NCBI RefSeq assembly: GCF_004027225.2
Contig: NC_046358.1
Coordinates: forward strand, 2,384,720-2,448,719
DNA from: Strigops habroptila
Lineage: Eukaryota > Chordata > Aves > Psittaciformes > Psittacidae
DNA length: 64,000 nucleotides
Reading direction: 5' to 3'
Both the position numbers and the translations under genes were made by a program. Positions 37,070 through 50,800 of the stretch are shown piece after piece. Position 1 is the stretch's first letter. The number at the start of each line of letters is the position of its first letter. Under the pieces are notes generated by a model. That model saw nothing but the letters and a program-made list of their open reading frames with translations. It ran no database searches and had not been told where the DNA came from.

Positions 37070-38674
37070 TTAAGCTAAGCCATGGCCCTGTCTCACCATC
37101 CAGACCCAACTTCATAAGTGTGGTCCTGACCTCCATCCCTTAGCCAGCTGTGGGACGCTGTGGAGACGGAGCACAGATCTGATCTCTGCAGGTAAGACTC
37201 AGGCTGCTTGGTAAGGCTCTGTGGGCTTTTTTCATGGCTCTTTCCAGCAAGCAGGCAGCAAAGTCTCCAGTGAAATTAGATTAAGAGCTAGTTCTTGCAT
37301 TAACCAGCTTTCTCTTGTGCTGGTCTGTGTGCCTATATCTTTCACACTTGCTTAGCATCAGCAGCAGGGATCAATTTGTCCAAACTGTACATTTCTCCTC
37401 TCTGTGTGGCTGAGCGTAGACAAGGGGAGGGTATTGTTTCACTGCCTCGCATCTGTCTAATGTGGCGTTTCTGGTGCCACCCTGGGAACTGCTGTCAATG
37501 GTGGGGAGATCATAGTTTAAAACATGGGACTTGGTTTTAATTCTGCTGTAGGCTGTGATATGTTGGTTTACCTCTAGATCTGATTCCTTTCTGGCAAAAA
37601 TGGAGGGAATAATCCTTGCTTCTTGAAAAAAAACCCTCATGGAGATCTGACTTCTGTTAGTCTCTGGGTGGAAGCTGCTCTGTATTGGACACCACGATAT
37701 GCAGAAGCGCATGGGCATACATCTGGTGGGAGTGTTACCACATCTGGCCATGCAACTGGTAGGCTACCACACTATGCGCTAGGAGAATGGGTGCAATTGC
37801 AAGGGGAAGGGATGTGCTGGGAGCACTTGGCCTTACCAGGGTCCTTCCTGCAGGAAATCTCTTCATCCCTGGGTGTGCTGCAGCTCCCTGCCCCTGGAGC
37901 CCCCCTTACAGGGGTGACTTGCTCTGGGTGGGTGGGAGAGTAAAGCAGGAAAGGCAGAATGATGCCTTAGCATGAGATCCAGACCTAGCAGGAGAAGCAT
38001 CAGCATGTGGAAGACCACTGAGAGAGCTCAGTGCCAGAGCCCTCATCCCCACACATGGCAGGGGGACAAAAAAGCTTCAGGTGAGACATTTGCTGGAGCT
38101 GTTGGGAGCAGTCTGGTTGTTCCTGAGGACTCCAACGCGAAACAACACAACCTCATGTCCTGCTCTTTGTGGCAGGATGTGTTGGCATCTGGGGGACTCT
38201 GCTGCCCTCCTCTGAGAGCAGCTCAGCTGGCAGCTCGTGTGGTTCAGAGCTGCCCTGAGGACAGCATGAAGTATTTGTGGAATTTAATATGAAAGTGAAT
38301 AACTGAAGGGCTTGGATCTCTTTTCATGTCCTCTGTGGCCTCGGTCCTTGAGGAAGATGCTGGTCTGAAAGCCTGCCTTGTGCAGAAGCAGTGGTGGAAG
38401 CAAGGAAGTGCTGACATCTCTTCTCAGTCTCACGGCCCTGGAATCATTCTCATTTTCTCCATTTTACAGATGAGTTACTGTGATGGGAAGTGAATCCTCT
38501 CCTTTGGGAAGCCCAAAGGGCCACTCTCTGTGCTGAGTTACCTGTAGCTACCTGGGAAACAGCAGTGCCCTCCCTGCTGTCTCCCAGAGAATAACAAGTG
38601 CTTTTCTCAGAGGGACACCCTAAGCCCCAAAACTTGGTGAAATCCCTTTTCCTTCTCCAGTTTCAAGGCTGAGA
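37070..38674. other. Intergenic DNA, nothing recognised
   Basis: Unique-looking sequence between BEST1 and RAB3IL1. It contains open frames of 106-126 codons on both strands, but none resembles a known protein and none is bounded by convincing splice sites. Confidence 0.5.
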
Positions 38675-38766
38675 TAGAATCATAGAACCATAGAATAGTT
38701 TGGGTTGCGAAGAACCTTAAGATCATCCAGTTCCAACCCCCGGTCATGGACAGGGACACTGGCATC
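38675..38766 (-). repeat. CR1 LINE 3'-end fragment (minus)
   Basis: Two tail units ('aatcatagaaccatagaatag') and about 65 further bases, ending at 'catggacagggacactgg'. Confidence 0.9.
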
Positions 38767-41700
38767 AGGGGTGTCTCTCAAACTGACATTCCACCCTGGC
38801 ATCTGGTTTAATTAAAAAGAAAAGTGGGAAGTATCTGAGGAGTGGCTGTTTGGCACAGGCAGGATTTACTGAGCTTTGAGCTGGCCATGAATGTTTGAAG
38901 AAGATGCAGTGTGGTCATTTCTCTCTTCAAGGACTATGTGCTGTTCTGACGTCAGGAGGAGATAACTTGCTGCTCTAGTGGAAGAAGCCATGTCCCTGCC
39001 AGCTCCACTGCTTTTTACAAGTGTCTTTGGGGTATTTTTCCAGCTCTATGGCAAATCTAGAGCCATCTGGTAGCATTGGGCTCCCTACTCCTGTGAGGCG
39101 GAGCTGGCATATGTGTGTATAAGCAGCCATGTGGGATGGCACGGACCAAGCTGTGGGATGCCTGAGAATCCTGGATAAACCACTCAGTACACAGACACAC
39201 TGACTGTACCTCATAGCCTTTTATTTGCTATCACTCCCTGACACATCTACATATATCTTTGCCCAGGATAAATCAGTATATGAGCATGACATCCCCCTAT
39301 TGCTTTAAGGTTTCAGTGCCAAACTCTGAATCTCCCTGAAAATCCAAGTCAGGAGCCAATCAGGGACTTGGAGGGTGATAAATCTCTCCCTTTCCCTCTG
39401 ATGTTGCATAGTTCACTTTGTAAGACATGAAAATAAGGAAGGAGTCCTTAGCGAGGTCCCTCTTTTCTTGCCTTAGCCACCATGGCGGAGATTAGGTTTC
39501 ATATGTGTTGGTCCTCGATGTCACTTCGAGGGACTGCCTGCTACCTCCTTGCTGATGTTGTGGGAAGGATGCAGGACTGAGAAGTGTATGGCTGGATAAA
39601 TCAGCCATCAAAAGGGAAGACCCTCCGAAAGAGCAGAAGGGCAGCCCTCCTTTCGCTCTGAGTTTCCCAGCTGCTCTTCCTTTTCCATCTGGTGTCTTTT
39701 CCCCTGGGTTCAGACTGAACCCTTCCTTCAAAGGATGCTGCTGAGCATGAGGTTGCTGTTTGTCAGCTGCGTGCAGCTGAGAACCAGCAGGAACAGCAGT
39801 GAGTCTGCTCAGGGCCATGATGTGGCTGTCCTTAGCAGCATCTGATGCAACTGCTCTCAGCAGCATCCATCTGACGAATATAGGACCCCCCTGCCCTGCT
39901 CTTCTGGCTTTGTCAGGAGCTGAGCGCTGTGCTTTTCCAGTCTTTTCTTTTCACTCTATTGCCTGGAACACGGGCTGCACTTTGCTGGGCGATCAAAGCA
40001 GATCCCTTCCATGAAATTGGAGATCTTAGACTCAGAGATCCCAGAGGACCTTTGCTGAAGCCCTTCCAGGCAGTGGAGCAAACATGCTGCACAGCTGAGG
40101 CAGGCAAGAGGAAGGGGAGAGAGTGGGTGGATGAAGCCTGGAGCTTTAGGCCATTTGTTTTCATTCCTATTTTCATGGCAATAACATCCGGACTGGGTTT
40201 GCTGGGTCAGGGGTGTAGCCCTGCTTTCCAAGTCTGAGATAATCCCTGTTTCTCTTTCCCTTCCCAGCCTGGGTTGGGTTTTTCCCATTTTCCTCCCTTT
40301 TTTAATTAATCTATTGTAGTAGAATCTGAATCCATAAGCAGGCAAGGCAGCCTTAAGGAAACTCGAGCCCTCTCCCATAACTGGGAAGCATGTGTGCTTG
40401 GTGTCCTAGCCAAGAGCTGCTTTTGATTCTCAGGGTGGTCTCTCACCTTGTTTGAACCAAACTCAGGATTTTGAGTCCTGCTTTTAATTTACGACCCACT
40501 CAGAGGAAGATGTGGGCGCTCTGGGAGGGAATATAAAGGATCAGGATGATGTGGAGACAGAGGGTTTGTTGTCTATGGAAACAGACCCCACCAAATGGGA
40601 GTCTCTGCTTTGCTTTCAGGTTTCACAGTTGCACATAGCCTGGGCTGAAAGGAATGATGTGAGGGGTCTCCAGCAGTGACAGGGGTCTGCTCGCAGTGCT
40701 AGAGGAGATGCAGAGCTGGGTTTGAGGACCCAATTGTGTCCCACAAGCATATCCCTGCATATGAAAAGCCCAGAGGAAGGACTGGAGGGGGTGCTTTGCT
40801 TCATGAAAGAGCTGTGAGGAGCAAGGGACCTGACTGGACCTGACTCTCCAGAAGACAGGAAAGCATTAGCAAGATGCTTCTTTGTCTGGAGGAGATGAGA
40901 GGGTGAGGAATGAAAGGTGAAGAGCCAGGGGGGTTGGTAGCTTGGCAAGGTGGATCTGCAGAAGGGATGTGAGAGGAGTGGAGGGTGAGTGGGTACACGT
41001 GAGGCAGCAAAAGCAGTGGAAATGAGGAAGATATGGGGGGAAAAGTGTGGTTAAAAAAACCTGTGGCAGATGTAAGGTATCATGTGAGGGCCTTCACAAC
41101 ATGTATGTGCTGTGCTGAGAGACTTGCAGGAGGCAAAGTGGATTTTATGACACTTCATTACCCAGAATTCAGTGATTTTTTCAGCTTCCATGAAACATAA
41201 ATGAGAAATAATGTGGGTACGTCAATGGTGTGAGACAAGGATGATGGGTTAGAGCTTCCTACTGCACTGAGGTTTGAAGGTTGTCTGGTGGTTTGTTATC
41301 TCTTTACAGCAGAGGTGGGAGACGGGTCTGTGTCTCACGAGCTGCTGGGATGGACACTTTGGGATGCTTCACAACACAGCTAGCCTTGTGCAGAGGGCAT
41401 GGAGAAGGCAGCAGCTTTTCCTGCCTCGAGGCAGCTTTCATGCTAAGCCTCAGCTTGGGAGTGATATCTGCCCAGTTCTGCTCTGTTGGACCAGCCCATT
41501 CATCTGGTTATGGAGAACTCTTATGGAGTTATGGAGTCCAGGCTTCCTCAGGAGCTCTGCCTGTCCTCTGGGGCTGGGAATGAGGGGGTAGCAGACCTGC
41601 TTTCACCTTGCAACGAGTTATTTTTGCAAGTGACTGGGATTTGACATCTCCAGCACATCCCCTCTTAATGCTTCCTGTCTGCACTACCACTTCTCGTTCT

Positions 41701-43052
41701 TCCTGCCTTTGTTGGATCCTGGAAGCAGTTCTACCTTTCTAATCTGAGGTCCCTCCGTCCCTGCCAGCCAGGCCTTGGGAGTTAATAATCACAAAGGCTA
41801 ATTACTTCTGGTGCTGTCTTGCAAAGATGAAGATCTTTCCCCTCCTCCCGAAAGTTCCTGAAGATAACAAAGGTTACAGCCGCAGACACAAACCACTTGA
41901 ACACTTTGTTCAGAGCAGGGGGTTGGCCTCTGTTGTCACCATGGCTTGTGACCACAAGGCAGGGCACGGCTGTAGATGACATGGACACTCAGGAGAAGTT
42001 GGGACAAGGAATTGCTCGCCGTGTAGTATCTACAGGGGTTCTCTGCAATGGATACAAGGACCTCCACATCTAACTTGCCTGCCTTTGGCAGTGAGGCAGA
42101 GGATGGAGTAGCTGAGACCATGGTGGGAGCTGCCCTTGTGTGTGAAGGCTTGGAGGAGATACCTGGAGGAAAGCCCAAGGCAATGGCAAGGTAGGACACA
42201 ATGGGAAACATGGGAAAGTACCAGTTAAACATACTCCACGGGTGGCCTGCATGGGACCAGTTTTTGGCCCATTGGAGGCACTACCACCCTAATTGCAGTG
42301 AATCCAGAGGTGGTTGTGGGATCTGCTGTGGAACTGGCATAACAGGAGGAGTGTTTTGCCTGGTTTGTTCCCAGCAGGCAGACATGCCCTGAAGCACTTG
42401 CTGGGGAGGTGGGAATCCTCATAGTGCTGCAAGGGGCAGTTGTCTCTCTGCCTGTATGCCCTAGGTGAACTTCCTAGAACTGTAGCTCCTCTTGATTTCA
42501 GCAGCAGGCTGTGGAGTGGATCAGTCATTTCCAAATGCCCCAGGAATCATCTGGAGCTGAGCCTTTTTGCCTCTCCGTGCTAGCAGAGCAGGGCAAGTGA
42601 GGAAAAAGCTTTCAGGATGAGTGTGCCCTGGGTAATGGGGCTCCTCCATGCACAGCTGGTGATGCAGGGGGGAGAATGGGTGGGCAGGGAATGGTGTGTT
42701 CCCACTGCTTCACAGAGAGGGTGTAAATCAGTGCAGGCACATGACTGCTCTCATCTGCTGGGAGAGCTGCTCTGCTGCCTCAGGTTCCTGGAAACAGTGA
42801 GTGGAAGGATGAGCCAGTTAAAAATTAGAGCCACAGCATCCAAAGTTCAAAGCTCAGTAAGAGTAAGACCGAGTTGTCTTATTCACATCAGGGTATGGGA
42901 AGCCCAGTGCTTTCCATGAATGGGGACTTTAAAAATCTTGGTCAGTCCTGCTGCTGCCCATCCCTAACAAGCCTTTCTCCTCTCAGCCAGGTTTCCTCCA
43001 TCCTTTCACCTTCCTGTGTATTATCGTTTCTTTACATCCCAGATTTCCTCAT
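38767..43052. other. Intergenic DNA between BEST1 and RAB3IL1
   Basis: No gene and no named repeat were recognised in about 4.3 kb. A minus-strand AATAAA (39221-39228 region) and several open frames of 100-140 codons occur without supporting structure. Enhancers shared by the two divergent genes could lie here, but none can be read directly. Confidence 0.45.
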
Positions 43053-43900
43053 TGTATTGGGTTTGAGTGGCAATGATGATGGTAGCACCTCTGGGATAAC
43101 ATAGGTAAGAAGTGGGAGTGAAGCTGCGCAAAGCAATTGCAATGGGAGAGGGGAGTGAGAATACGTGAGAGAAACAACTCTGCAGGCATCAAGGTCAGAG
43201 CAGAAGGAGGGCAGGAGGTGCTCCAAGAGCCGGAGCAGAGATTCCCCTGCAGCCTGTAGTGCAGACCATGGTGAGGCAGCCCATGGAGGTCCATGGTGGA
43301 GCAGATACCCACCTGCAGACCATGGAGGACTCTCCATGGGAATGGAGGTGGATGCCTAAAGGAGGCTGTGAGGCTGTGATCCCGTGGGAAGCCTGTACTA
43401 GAGCTGGCTCTTGGCAGGACTTGTGACCCCATGGAGAGAGGAGCCCAGGCTGGATCCGATTTGCTGCAGGACTAGTGACCCCGTGGTGGTGAAGAACTGC
43501 AGCCCATGGGAAGGACTCATGTTCTTGCAGTTCATGGAGTACTGCCTCCCATGGGAGGCACACGATGCTGGAGCAGGGGAAGAGTGTGAGGAGTCCTCCC
43601 CTGAGGAGGAAGGAGCAGCAGAGACACAGTGTGATGGACTGACCGCAAACCCCATCCCCTTGTGCTGCAGAGGAGGAGCAGGTAGAGAGGAGTGAAGTTG
43701 AGCCTGGGAAGAAGGGAAGGATGGGGGAAGGTCTTTTAGAATTTAGTTTTTATTTCTTAGTACCACACTCTGATTTGATTGGTAATAAATTAAGCTACCT
43801 CCCCAAAGTTGAGGCTGTATTGCCCACGACACTAACTGCTGAGTGTTCTTGTCCTTATCTTGAGGCTTTCATTATACTTTCTTACCCCTGTCCAGCCACC
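43053..43900 (+). mobile_element. Solo LTR, avian ERVL-like, fossil
   Basis: The sequence follows the wording of a common avian LTR. It opens with 'tgtattgggtttgagtggcaa', continues through 'gtagcacctctgggataaca' and 'agagattcccctgcagcc', has a middle of imperfect 60-70 base units each carrying 'cccatgg' or 'cccgtgg', then 'gaagagtgtgaggagtcctc', and a terminal part with 'gattggtaataaattaa', whose AATAAA (43784-43789) would be its poly(A) signal. No internal retroviral region was found beside it, so it looks like a solo LTR left by recombination. It is diverged and looks incomplete. The right edge is uncertain. Assignment to the ERVL-like class is from memory of bird repeat families. Confidence 0.75.
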
Positions 43901-44059
43901 CATTGAGGCCATTGAGCTGTTTCAGCAGGAGCAAGAGGGCACACTCCATGCCAGCGAGGGATGGTGTGTTTATGGGAGCATGTTACCAGCCGCTGGTTCA
44001 GTCTGAACCCCTGGCTGAGCACACACCTCCATCCACTTGCACACAACCGCTTCAGCATC

Positions 44060-44346
44060 ATAGCAGGGGTGTCTCTCTGTAGTGATAGGAAAAGGGGTAA
44101 TGGGTTAAAACTGAAACAAGGGACGTTCAGGTTAGATACAAGGCAGAAGCTCTTCCCTGTGAGGGTGCTGAGGCGCTGGCACAGGGTGCCCAGAGAAGCT
44201 GTGGCTGCCCCATCCCTGGCAGTGTTCAAGGCCAGGTTGGACACAGGGGCTTGGAGCAACCTGCTCTAGTGGAAGGTGTCCCTGCCCGTGGCAGGGGGTT
44301 GGAAATGGAGGAGCTTTAAGGTCCCTTCCAACCCGAACCACCCCAA
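44060..44346 (+). repeat. CR1 LINE 3' fragment next to RAB3IL1 promoter
   Basis: Runs from about 'gtgtctctctgtagtgatagg' to 'cccttccaacccgaaccacc', where it passes directly into the RAB3IL1 CpG island without the ATTCTATG tail. It belongs to the abundant subfamily, plus strand. Confidence 0.93.
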
Positions 44347-44800
44347 ACCTCCACGTCCACCCCCCGGGCCTCCCCCGCTCCTCCCGCCCGGGTCCGCCGG
44401 GCAGAGCTGCGCAGGCGCACCGCGATCACGGTTCCCCCCGCCCCGCTCCCGGGAGCGCGTCCTTCAGGCGGTGCCTCAGCGCCGGGGCCGGCTCTGGGTA
44501 TGGGGGGAACGGCGGCCGCTCCTCCACCCTGAGCAGCAGCAGCGGCGGCGGCGGGACCCAGCATGCGGCGGGGGTAGGTGGGGAAGCCGGGCTGCGAGGC
44601 GGAGGGCGGCGGGGCGGCCGTTAGCGGTGGGGCCGGAGGGGAGGCGGTCGGGCGCTGCGGGCCTGCGGTGTGTGGTACCCGGGCCTACCGCCCCCCCCCC
44701 CCGAGTGGGGTAAGGGGGGAGCCGGCGGCTCCGCGGGGCCGGGCTGTCCCTGAGCCTGGCTGCATGCGGGTGCTGGGACGGGGGTGTGTCTGAGGGTCCC
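44347..44800 (+). promoter_or_regulatory. RAB3IL1: RAB3IL1 CpG-island promoter
   Basis: CpG-dense sequence without a TATA box covers the first exon and the start of intron 1. It begins abruptly at the end of a CR1 copy. A short upstream frame (ATG 44500, stop 44530-44532, ten codons) precedes the main start codon. A run of twelve cytosines lies at 44691-44702 in the intron. Confidence 0.8.
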
Positions 44801-47800
44801 CTCGGGCTTCCATTGGGTTTGCTAGGGTTGTTGGTAGCGCTTCATGTCCTTGCAGCCCTAAACCTGAACGCTCCTCTGGTTTCTGGGTTCTGAAGCTGTG
44901 GAAGTGCCTGTGGTTGTGTGGAAAGGAGACGGGCTGCCCCATCCCTGGCAGTGTTCAAGGCCAGGTTGGACACAGGGGCTTGGAGCAACCTGCACTAGTG
45001 GAAGGCGTCCCTGCCCGTGGCAGGGGGTTGGAACTGGATGAGCTTTAAGCTCCCTTTCAACACAAACCAGTCTGTGACTGTGTGATAGAATAAGGATATA
45101 TCATGTCCATCAGCAGTCCTCAGGTGTAAGGACACAGTAGGTGATTGCTGAGGCAGATATAAGAAATAGAAGTTATGTGTTAAGCTTTAATAAAACACTA
45201 CCTTTGCCAAAAGCTTCTGAGAGGCACTTTACTGAGTGCCCGGTGGGGTGGTGAGAGATGCCAGTTCATGGTGGTGCAGGATGGCAGCAGTCAGGGGTCT
45301 GTCCCGGTCAGGATGGAACACTCAGGTCCTTTTTGCAAGCCGGAGGGTAGGAGTTTAACCTGGAGAGACTCATGAGACTGTTTGTAAGGGAAATAACCCT
45401 GTCGGATCAGCTCTGCAGGAAACATGTGGGGCCCGCTGGAAAAAGTGCAGATCCTGCACATTTTTTTGCTTTTTCTACAGAAACCAACTTTAGAAGGTGG
45501 TTGGGGTTGGTTTGATTTCTTTTTTTTTTGGTGCAAGTTTGCATTTCTTGTGTCAATGTGGGACCTTTGGGATATGATACGTTTTGCTTTGAAAGACAGC
45601 CGCCAGTCAGAGCAGCAATAGCAAGAGTGTGACTGTACACAGTGGTACTTTGGTCTCTGGAGGTTTGTATTTCAAAGCACCAGCTGGACACTGGAGATGG
45701 GGCTTGGCTGGGCAGGAGCCAGCGTAGCCAAGGCTCTTGTGGGGATTCTGTTGGCAGAGAATGCACTATTCCATCATAGAAATGATTTTTCAGGATAGGA
45801 TTTTAGGTCCCTTGGCATTAAGGAGTGTGGGTGGGACGGTTTCATTCCTCCACGTCCTCCGGTTTTCTTCCACGGTGCATGGAAATACACTGGAATACCT
45901 GTCTCCCAAGACAAACAACTTTCATCTGAGAACTTGAGAGTCACAAAGAAACAACGGGGTTTTTTTCTTCCTGTTACGTATGAGTTAGTTTGGCTGTCTT
46001 AGGAGTTTAGTGGAGTGTTGAAATGTCCCTTTTCCTTGCTGCTTGGTTTTGAATCTGGCTTTTCCTCCATGCTCTGATTGTTGCTTTCGTCTGATCACAG
46101 AAGCTGGAGGTGCTAAGATTGGCTAGGTCCCTTCTGGTGTGTTTTCTCTCTAATGCCTGGAGGGTTGTGTTCTCTGCAGCTTACCCTGTCTTATCTCAAA
46201 AATCCACAGCAGAGAGACCTTCCACTATGCCACCTGAGAGATGGTTTAACTTGAACAGACCTCTCTGTCCTGCTTCCCATGCCCTGTGGCAAATCCATTG
46301 CAGAGAACCTCCCCCAATCTCTGGGATGAATTGGTATCATTAAATCTGCACCTTCTTGTAGTGTGTTTCATTCCTTCCTTTGGGTCATTCTTTTGCTTAT
46401 TCCCTCCCTTTTCCTAGTGTTTGGAGCCTTTGGAGACCTCCTCATCCCATTAGCGATGTCACTGTTTAGGTAAGTGATCCGTGTTAGCTAATCTTGGCCT
46501 TTCTAAACCATTTCTTCTGTGCAGCTCTGCTTTTCCTCTGATTAACCAGATGTGCCAGCAGAGCAGACTATCTGGATGGAGCAGGCACTTCATGCCCTGA
46601 ACACCATGTAGTTCTCATTTCTATGCTCTCTTGCACCTTAAACTGTAGATGCCTGCCCAGGCTGGGAGTTCCTGTTGGTCGTGGCTTGCTCAGTCAGCCT
46701 TATCCCTCCATGTTTGTGCATATCACTTCTTATCAAGCAGTGCCAGCATGCTGAATAGCTCAAGGTGATCTTTGCTTGGAGGAACTGTCTGTCCTTTTTC
46801 CTCTGGCCAAAACCAATTTTATTTTCTTGCCTTTTCCCTAACACACCCTTTTATGTTACCTTCCACACTTCCAAATTGAGTAGTATCACCAGAATGAGCC
46901 TCCTTTTCTGGATCTTCCCAGTGAATGTTCAGTGAAACCAGGTGAGGTCAGTGGAACACTAGTTAGTTTCTGTCCTGTCTTATGTTCTTAACACTGCTGT
47001 ATGACCATCCTTCTGGTGCTTTCACTTGTTCTTGCTTAACAGACTGGTCAGTAAGACCTTAGTGATACTGACTTCATGTCTCTGTCCCCCAGTTTTGTAG
47101 TCAAATTCTGTCCAGTTGTCATCACACTGCAGCAGGGATCCTGTGCTCTTTGTCTTCCAAGGGTTCAGAGTGTTTCCTTTTGTGCTTTTCCACGTGCTTT
47201 CCTGTGGTACCTGAGCTGAGTTAGCTGCAAGCTGCTTTTTCTTTCCCTCTTTGGAAGAGGACTGCAGGCAACTGTTGCTCATGGAGAGCTTTGCGGGGCA
47301 GAAAGGGAGATAGGGGAGAAAAAGGCTCTTCTGAGCTGCCCATGGCTGAGGAGATAAGCCCAGTGTCAGGCTGGAGTCAGAGTGAGGAGGAAGAGTGGGG
47401 CCTGGCTGGACTGCAGGACGTAGGGCAAATTCAGGAGAGGAAAACATAGAGATTGGGAAGAGGGAAGAGGAGAAAGTGAACCTAACCAAAAGAAGGTGAT
47501 AGCTTCTCAGCAGGAGAAGGTAGTGGAGAAGAAGCAATAGCCTGGAGGAGTGTGCGGGAGGAAGGATTGGTGCTGTGCGTGGAAGAGGATATCACCACAG
47601 CTCAGCTAAGGCTTGTGACCCAGAGATAACCAGCAGCAGGTTAATCTGTCGTGCAGTGTGTGGGTCCTGCTGGGTGGCTGGACATGATAGAAAGCTTCCA
47701 TGTGTGCAAGGCTTGATCGCTGACTTCAAACAGCAGGTGGCTGCATGAGGACAGTTGGCTGATGCACGTGCTCTAGACAACACCATGTTGCAGTGCCCTG

Positions 47801-50800
47801 TCATGCAGGCAATCAAGCCTTTTCCAGGGTCTGTGTTAGTCTGATGACAGTTGACAAAGTCCTACTGGGCACTAGGGAAAAGTTTCTGGTATCCTCTTTC
47901 TATTACATCTTCACTTACCAGCCACTGAAACCGAAAAACAGGGCTTCATCTCAGCTCAATGGAAATACACTGGTTTAGAGAGCTCTGTGGAGGACTTTGG
48001 TGGGAAACCAGTGGTTAAAAATAGATCCTTCTTCTCTAAAGCAGGGGTGGGAGGGAGAGGAAGGGGGGTTTGCAGTGGGGGGATTAAGATCTGTATATTG
48101 ATAGGGAATGGGAGAGTTGTACTTGCTTTTCCTTGCTACTCTGCTTCAGTTGGAGAAGAACTCCAACTTAGGAGTATCTGAACTTAGGTCTACTGGGTGT
48201 ATACTGGCATCCTAAACAAGCCAGCTGCAGAGTGTTGCTTTCTAAAGCAGGTGAGAATGAGATTCCTGGAGTAGCTGTCTTGACTTCTCCTGCTTTATCC
48301 TGAGTTAACAGTATCTGGGACATGCTGGTTGAGAAGGGTTAAGCCGGGAGTTACTAATAGCATTGCTTTGCCTGCTAAGTTTTGCATGTCCAAAATTATC
48401 TGTGAGGAAGTACTCACTGTTGAGAAACCAACCCTTCTTAAAAGCAGTGCAGGCTGGGCATCTTGAACTAGACTTAGTGTGATTCTTAAAGATCCCAGGT
48501 TGCCCCCAGAGTCTTTATTTTAGACCATCTCTTCTGTTGCTGGGCTGGAAGCAATCCATGTCAAAAGGGTAAAGGAACTGGTGCAGCTGCTGCTGCCTTC
48601 TTCATCCACCGTCCCCCTTCGTGCCTCACCTCAGCGCCTGTGAGAGGCTGGAGGTGGAGGGTGGTGTTATAAGTGTTAGAGGAAGGTTGTGAATCACCCC
48701 TATATAAAGTTTCACTGTGCTGGTACCCCACAGCCAGGCCAATTTTGAGGAAGACAGCCAGAAGCAACCAGCTGTGGGACACTGGAAACCACTAATGCCA
48801 TCCAAAGGGAACAAGGAGGAGCCAGAGACTGGATGCCAAGATGCTGGAGGTGTGGATGAGACCCAGTCCACCGAGCAGCTCAACGTGTCACGTCTGCGCA
48901 GCTCTTCAGTGGAAATCCGTGAAAAGGGGTCTGAATTCCTGAAGGAAGAGCTGCACAAAGCACAAAAGGTAAGGCCCAGAGTTTGTGAGAACACCTGAGG
49001 ATGGTGGCAGAGATTTAAGCAGTGGGGGTGTTCCTAGAGGTGGTGCTGAGGTAAGCAGGGTCTGAATGTGGCTGTACCACAGTCTGGAGCAGGCAGAAGA
49101 GGAGAGAGATTAAGCTGAGGTGGCCATAAAGTGCTTTGGAGTAAGGACATGAGTTCCATGATCCAAAGCCTCTGTGCCAACATCCAAATTTAGTCCTGGA
49201 AACCTTCTGTAGAAAGCAGTTTGAGGCAGGCAGTGCTTACTATGGAGCCTCATCGCTAATGGCAAATGAGCAATTCCAGCCTGAAAAGCCTGCTACAACT
49301 TGTGGAGGGACATGGAGTGGGGTACACAGGAGTCTTGGGCCAGGGATCCATGCTGTGGTGGGGAGAAAAGGTTGTGATTGACAAGCGGGGGCAGGCAGGC
49401 ACAGCACTACTGGCGCCTGCTGTGAGCTCATGTGCCTCTCTCCATTTCCTCAACAGGAGCTGAAGCTGAAGGACAAAGAATGTGAGAGATTATCAAAAGT
49501 CAGAGAACAACTGGAGCAGGAACTAGAGGAGTTAACAGCTAGCCTATTTGAGGTACCACCCTCTTCCTTTTCCCATAATTTCTTAAGCTAAGCTTACATC
49601 TAACTCCTTTAAGACAGGCTTTCCCTGAACTTCCAGCCATCTCCTCCCACAGATTCCTCCTTTCCCCTGTTGTTCTTTTCCCACTTGGAGAAGCGGAGCT
49701 GGGCAGTGCTGCAGGCAGACCCTCAGAGCAGGGGCTTGTAACTGCTCCTGGGGAGCATTTACATGCATTTCTTTCCCCTTCTAGCAGCTGTGGGGTGGCA
49801 TAAAGAGCACAGTAGTTATGGGTCTACATCTGGTTGCACAAACAGATGTGGGGATGGCTGTAGCTGGAGCTAAGCATAGCTCTCCTCCCCTCTCTCATGC
49901 CTGCTCTGTAGTCTGGAGAGCAGCTGCTGTGTAATAGAGATGATTCCCTGGCTCATGTCAGCCCTTGCTTGGGGTGGAAACAAGCTGCATGTCCTCATAT
50001 ATTCTGCTCCAGTGATTGTTCAGAAGGCCTGTTGGTTGGGTATTTCTTGTAACATGATTCTTGCCAAGCTCTATCCTGGCAAAATCCCATTTACCAGCAG
50101 CTCTAATGTCTGGATTTGGCTGAGCAGCAAGGGAAAAGCCAGAGCCCATCTGTACCTTTGAAACACAGGCTGGTACTGAGTGTGAGGGCCAGGAGAGCAT
50201 CCCCCTCCTGGAGGTTTGGTTTCCTGGGGTCAGGGTGAACATAGAAGTAATGTAGCTGAGGGCTGTTCACTTCCTTTGGTGGCCTTGGGCAGCAGGGAGG
50301 CTCCAGCTGGGATTCACACCACTCCCCTCATGCTGTGGGAGATGCTTTTAATCTGCCTTTGCCATTTGGGCTCCACCTGAGCTACAGCTCCTGCTGTGTT
50401 GCAGCCATGCCAAGAGCAGTGAGGGCTGGCCTATCTGCAAGGAAGGTGGGAGCAAAGTGCAGTAACAAGCAAGAGCACCAGTGAGGAGCCAAGACGTGGA
50501 GCAGCAAGTCTGGATCAGGATTTGTGCCACGGACAGAAATCAGGGTCATAAAACAGTCCAGTGATCAACCAGCAAGCCTGTAGTGACAGCACAGGCCTGA
50601 GGTTGAGAAAGGAGGCCAAGCAAGTTCAGAGTTGCAGAGGTACTTTCACAGCAGTGATGAAGCATAGGTGGGTGCTAGTGTTAAAGCCTCAGCTTTAAAG
50701 CAGTTACCAAGGGCAAGGAGGGGCAGGCACTTGCTTCTCCCTTTCTTCATAGCAGTCCATATCGGTGAAAGAGATGACCTTGGATTTGGCCAGCTAAACT

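Noticed and set aside
43165-43695. Open frames of 64-127 codons between 43.0 and 43.7 kb.
   Set aside because: They lie in the LTR fossil, whose repeated units give chance open frames.
47022-47537. A 171-codon minus-strand open frame in RAB3IL1 intron 1.
   Set aside because: Leu/Ser-rich low-complexity reading with no domain, no splice structure and no conservation that can be judged here.
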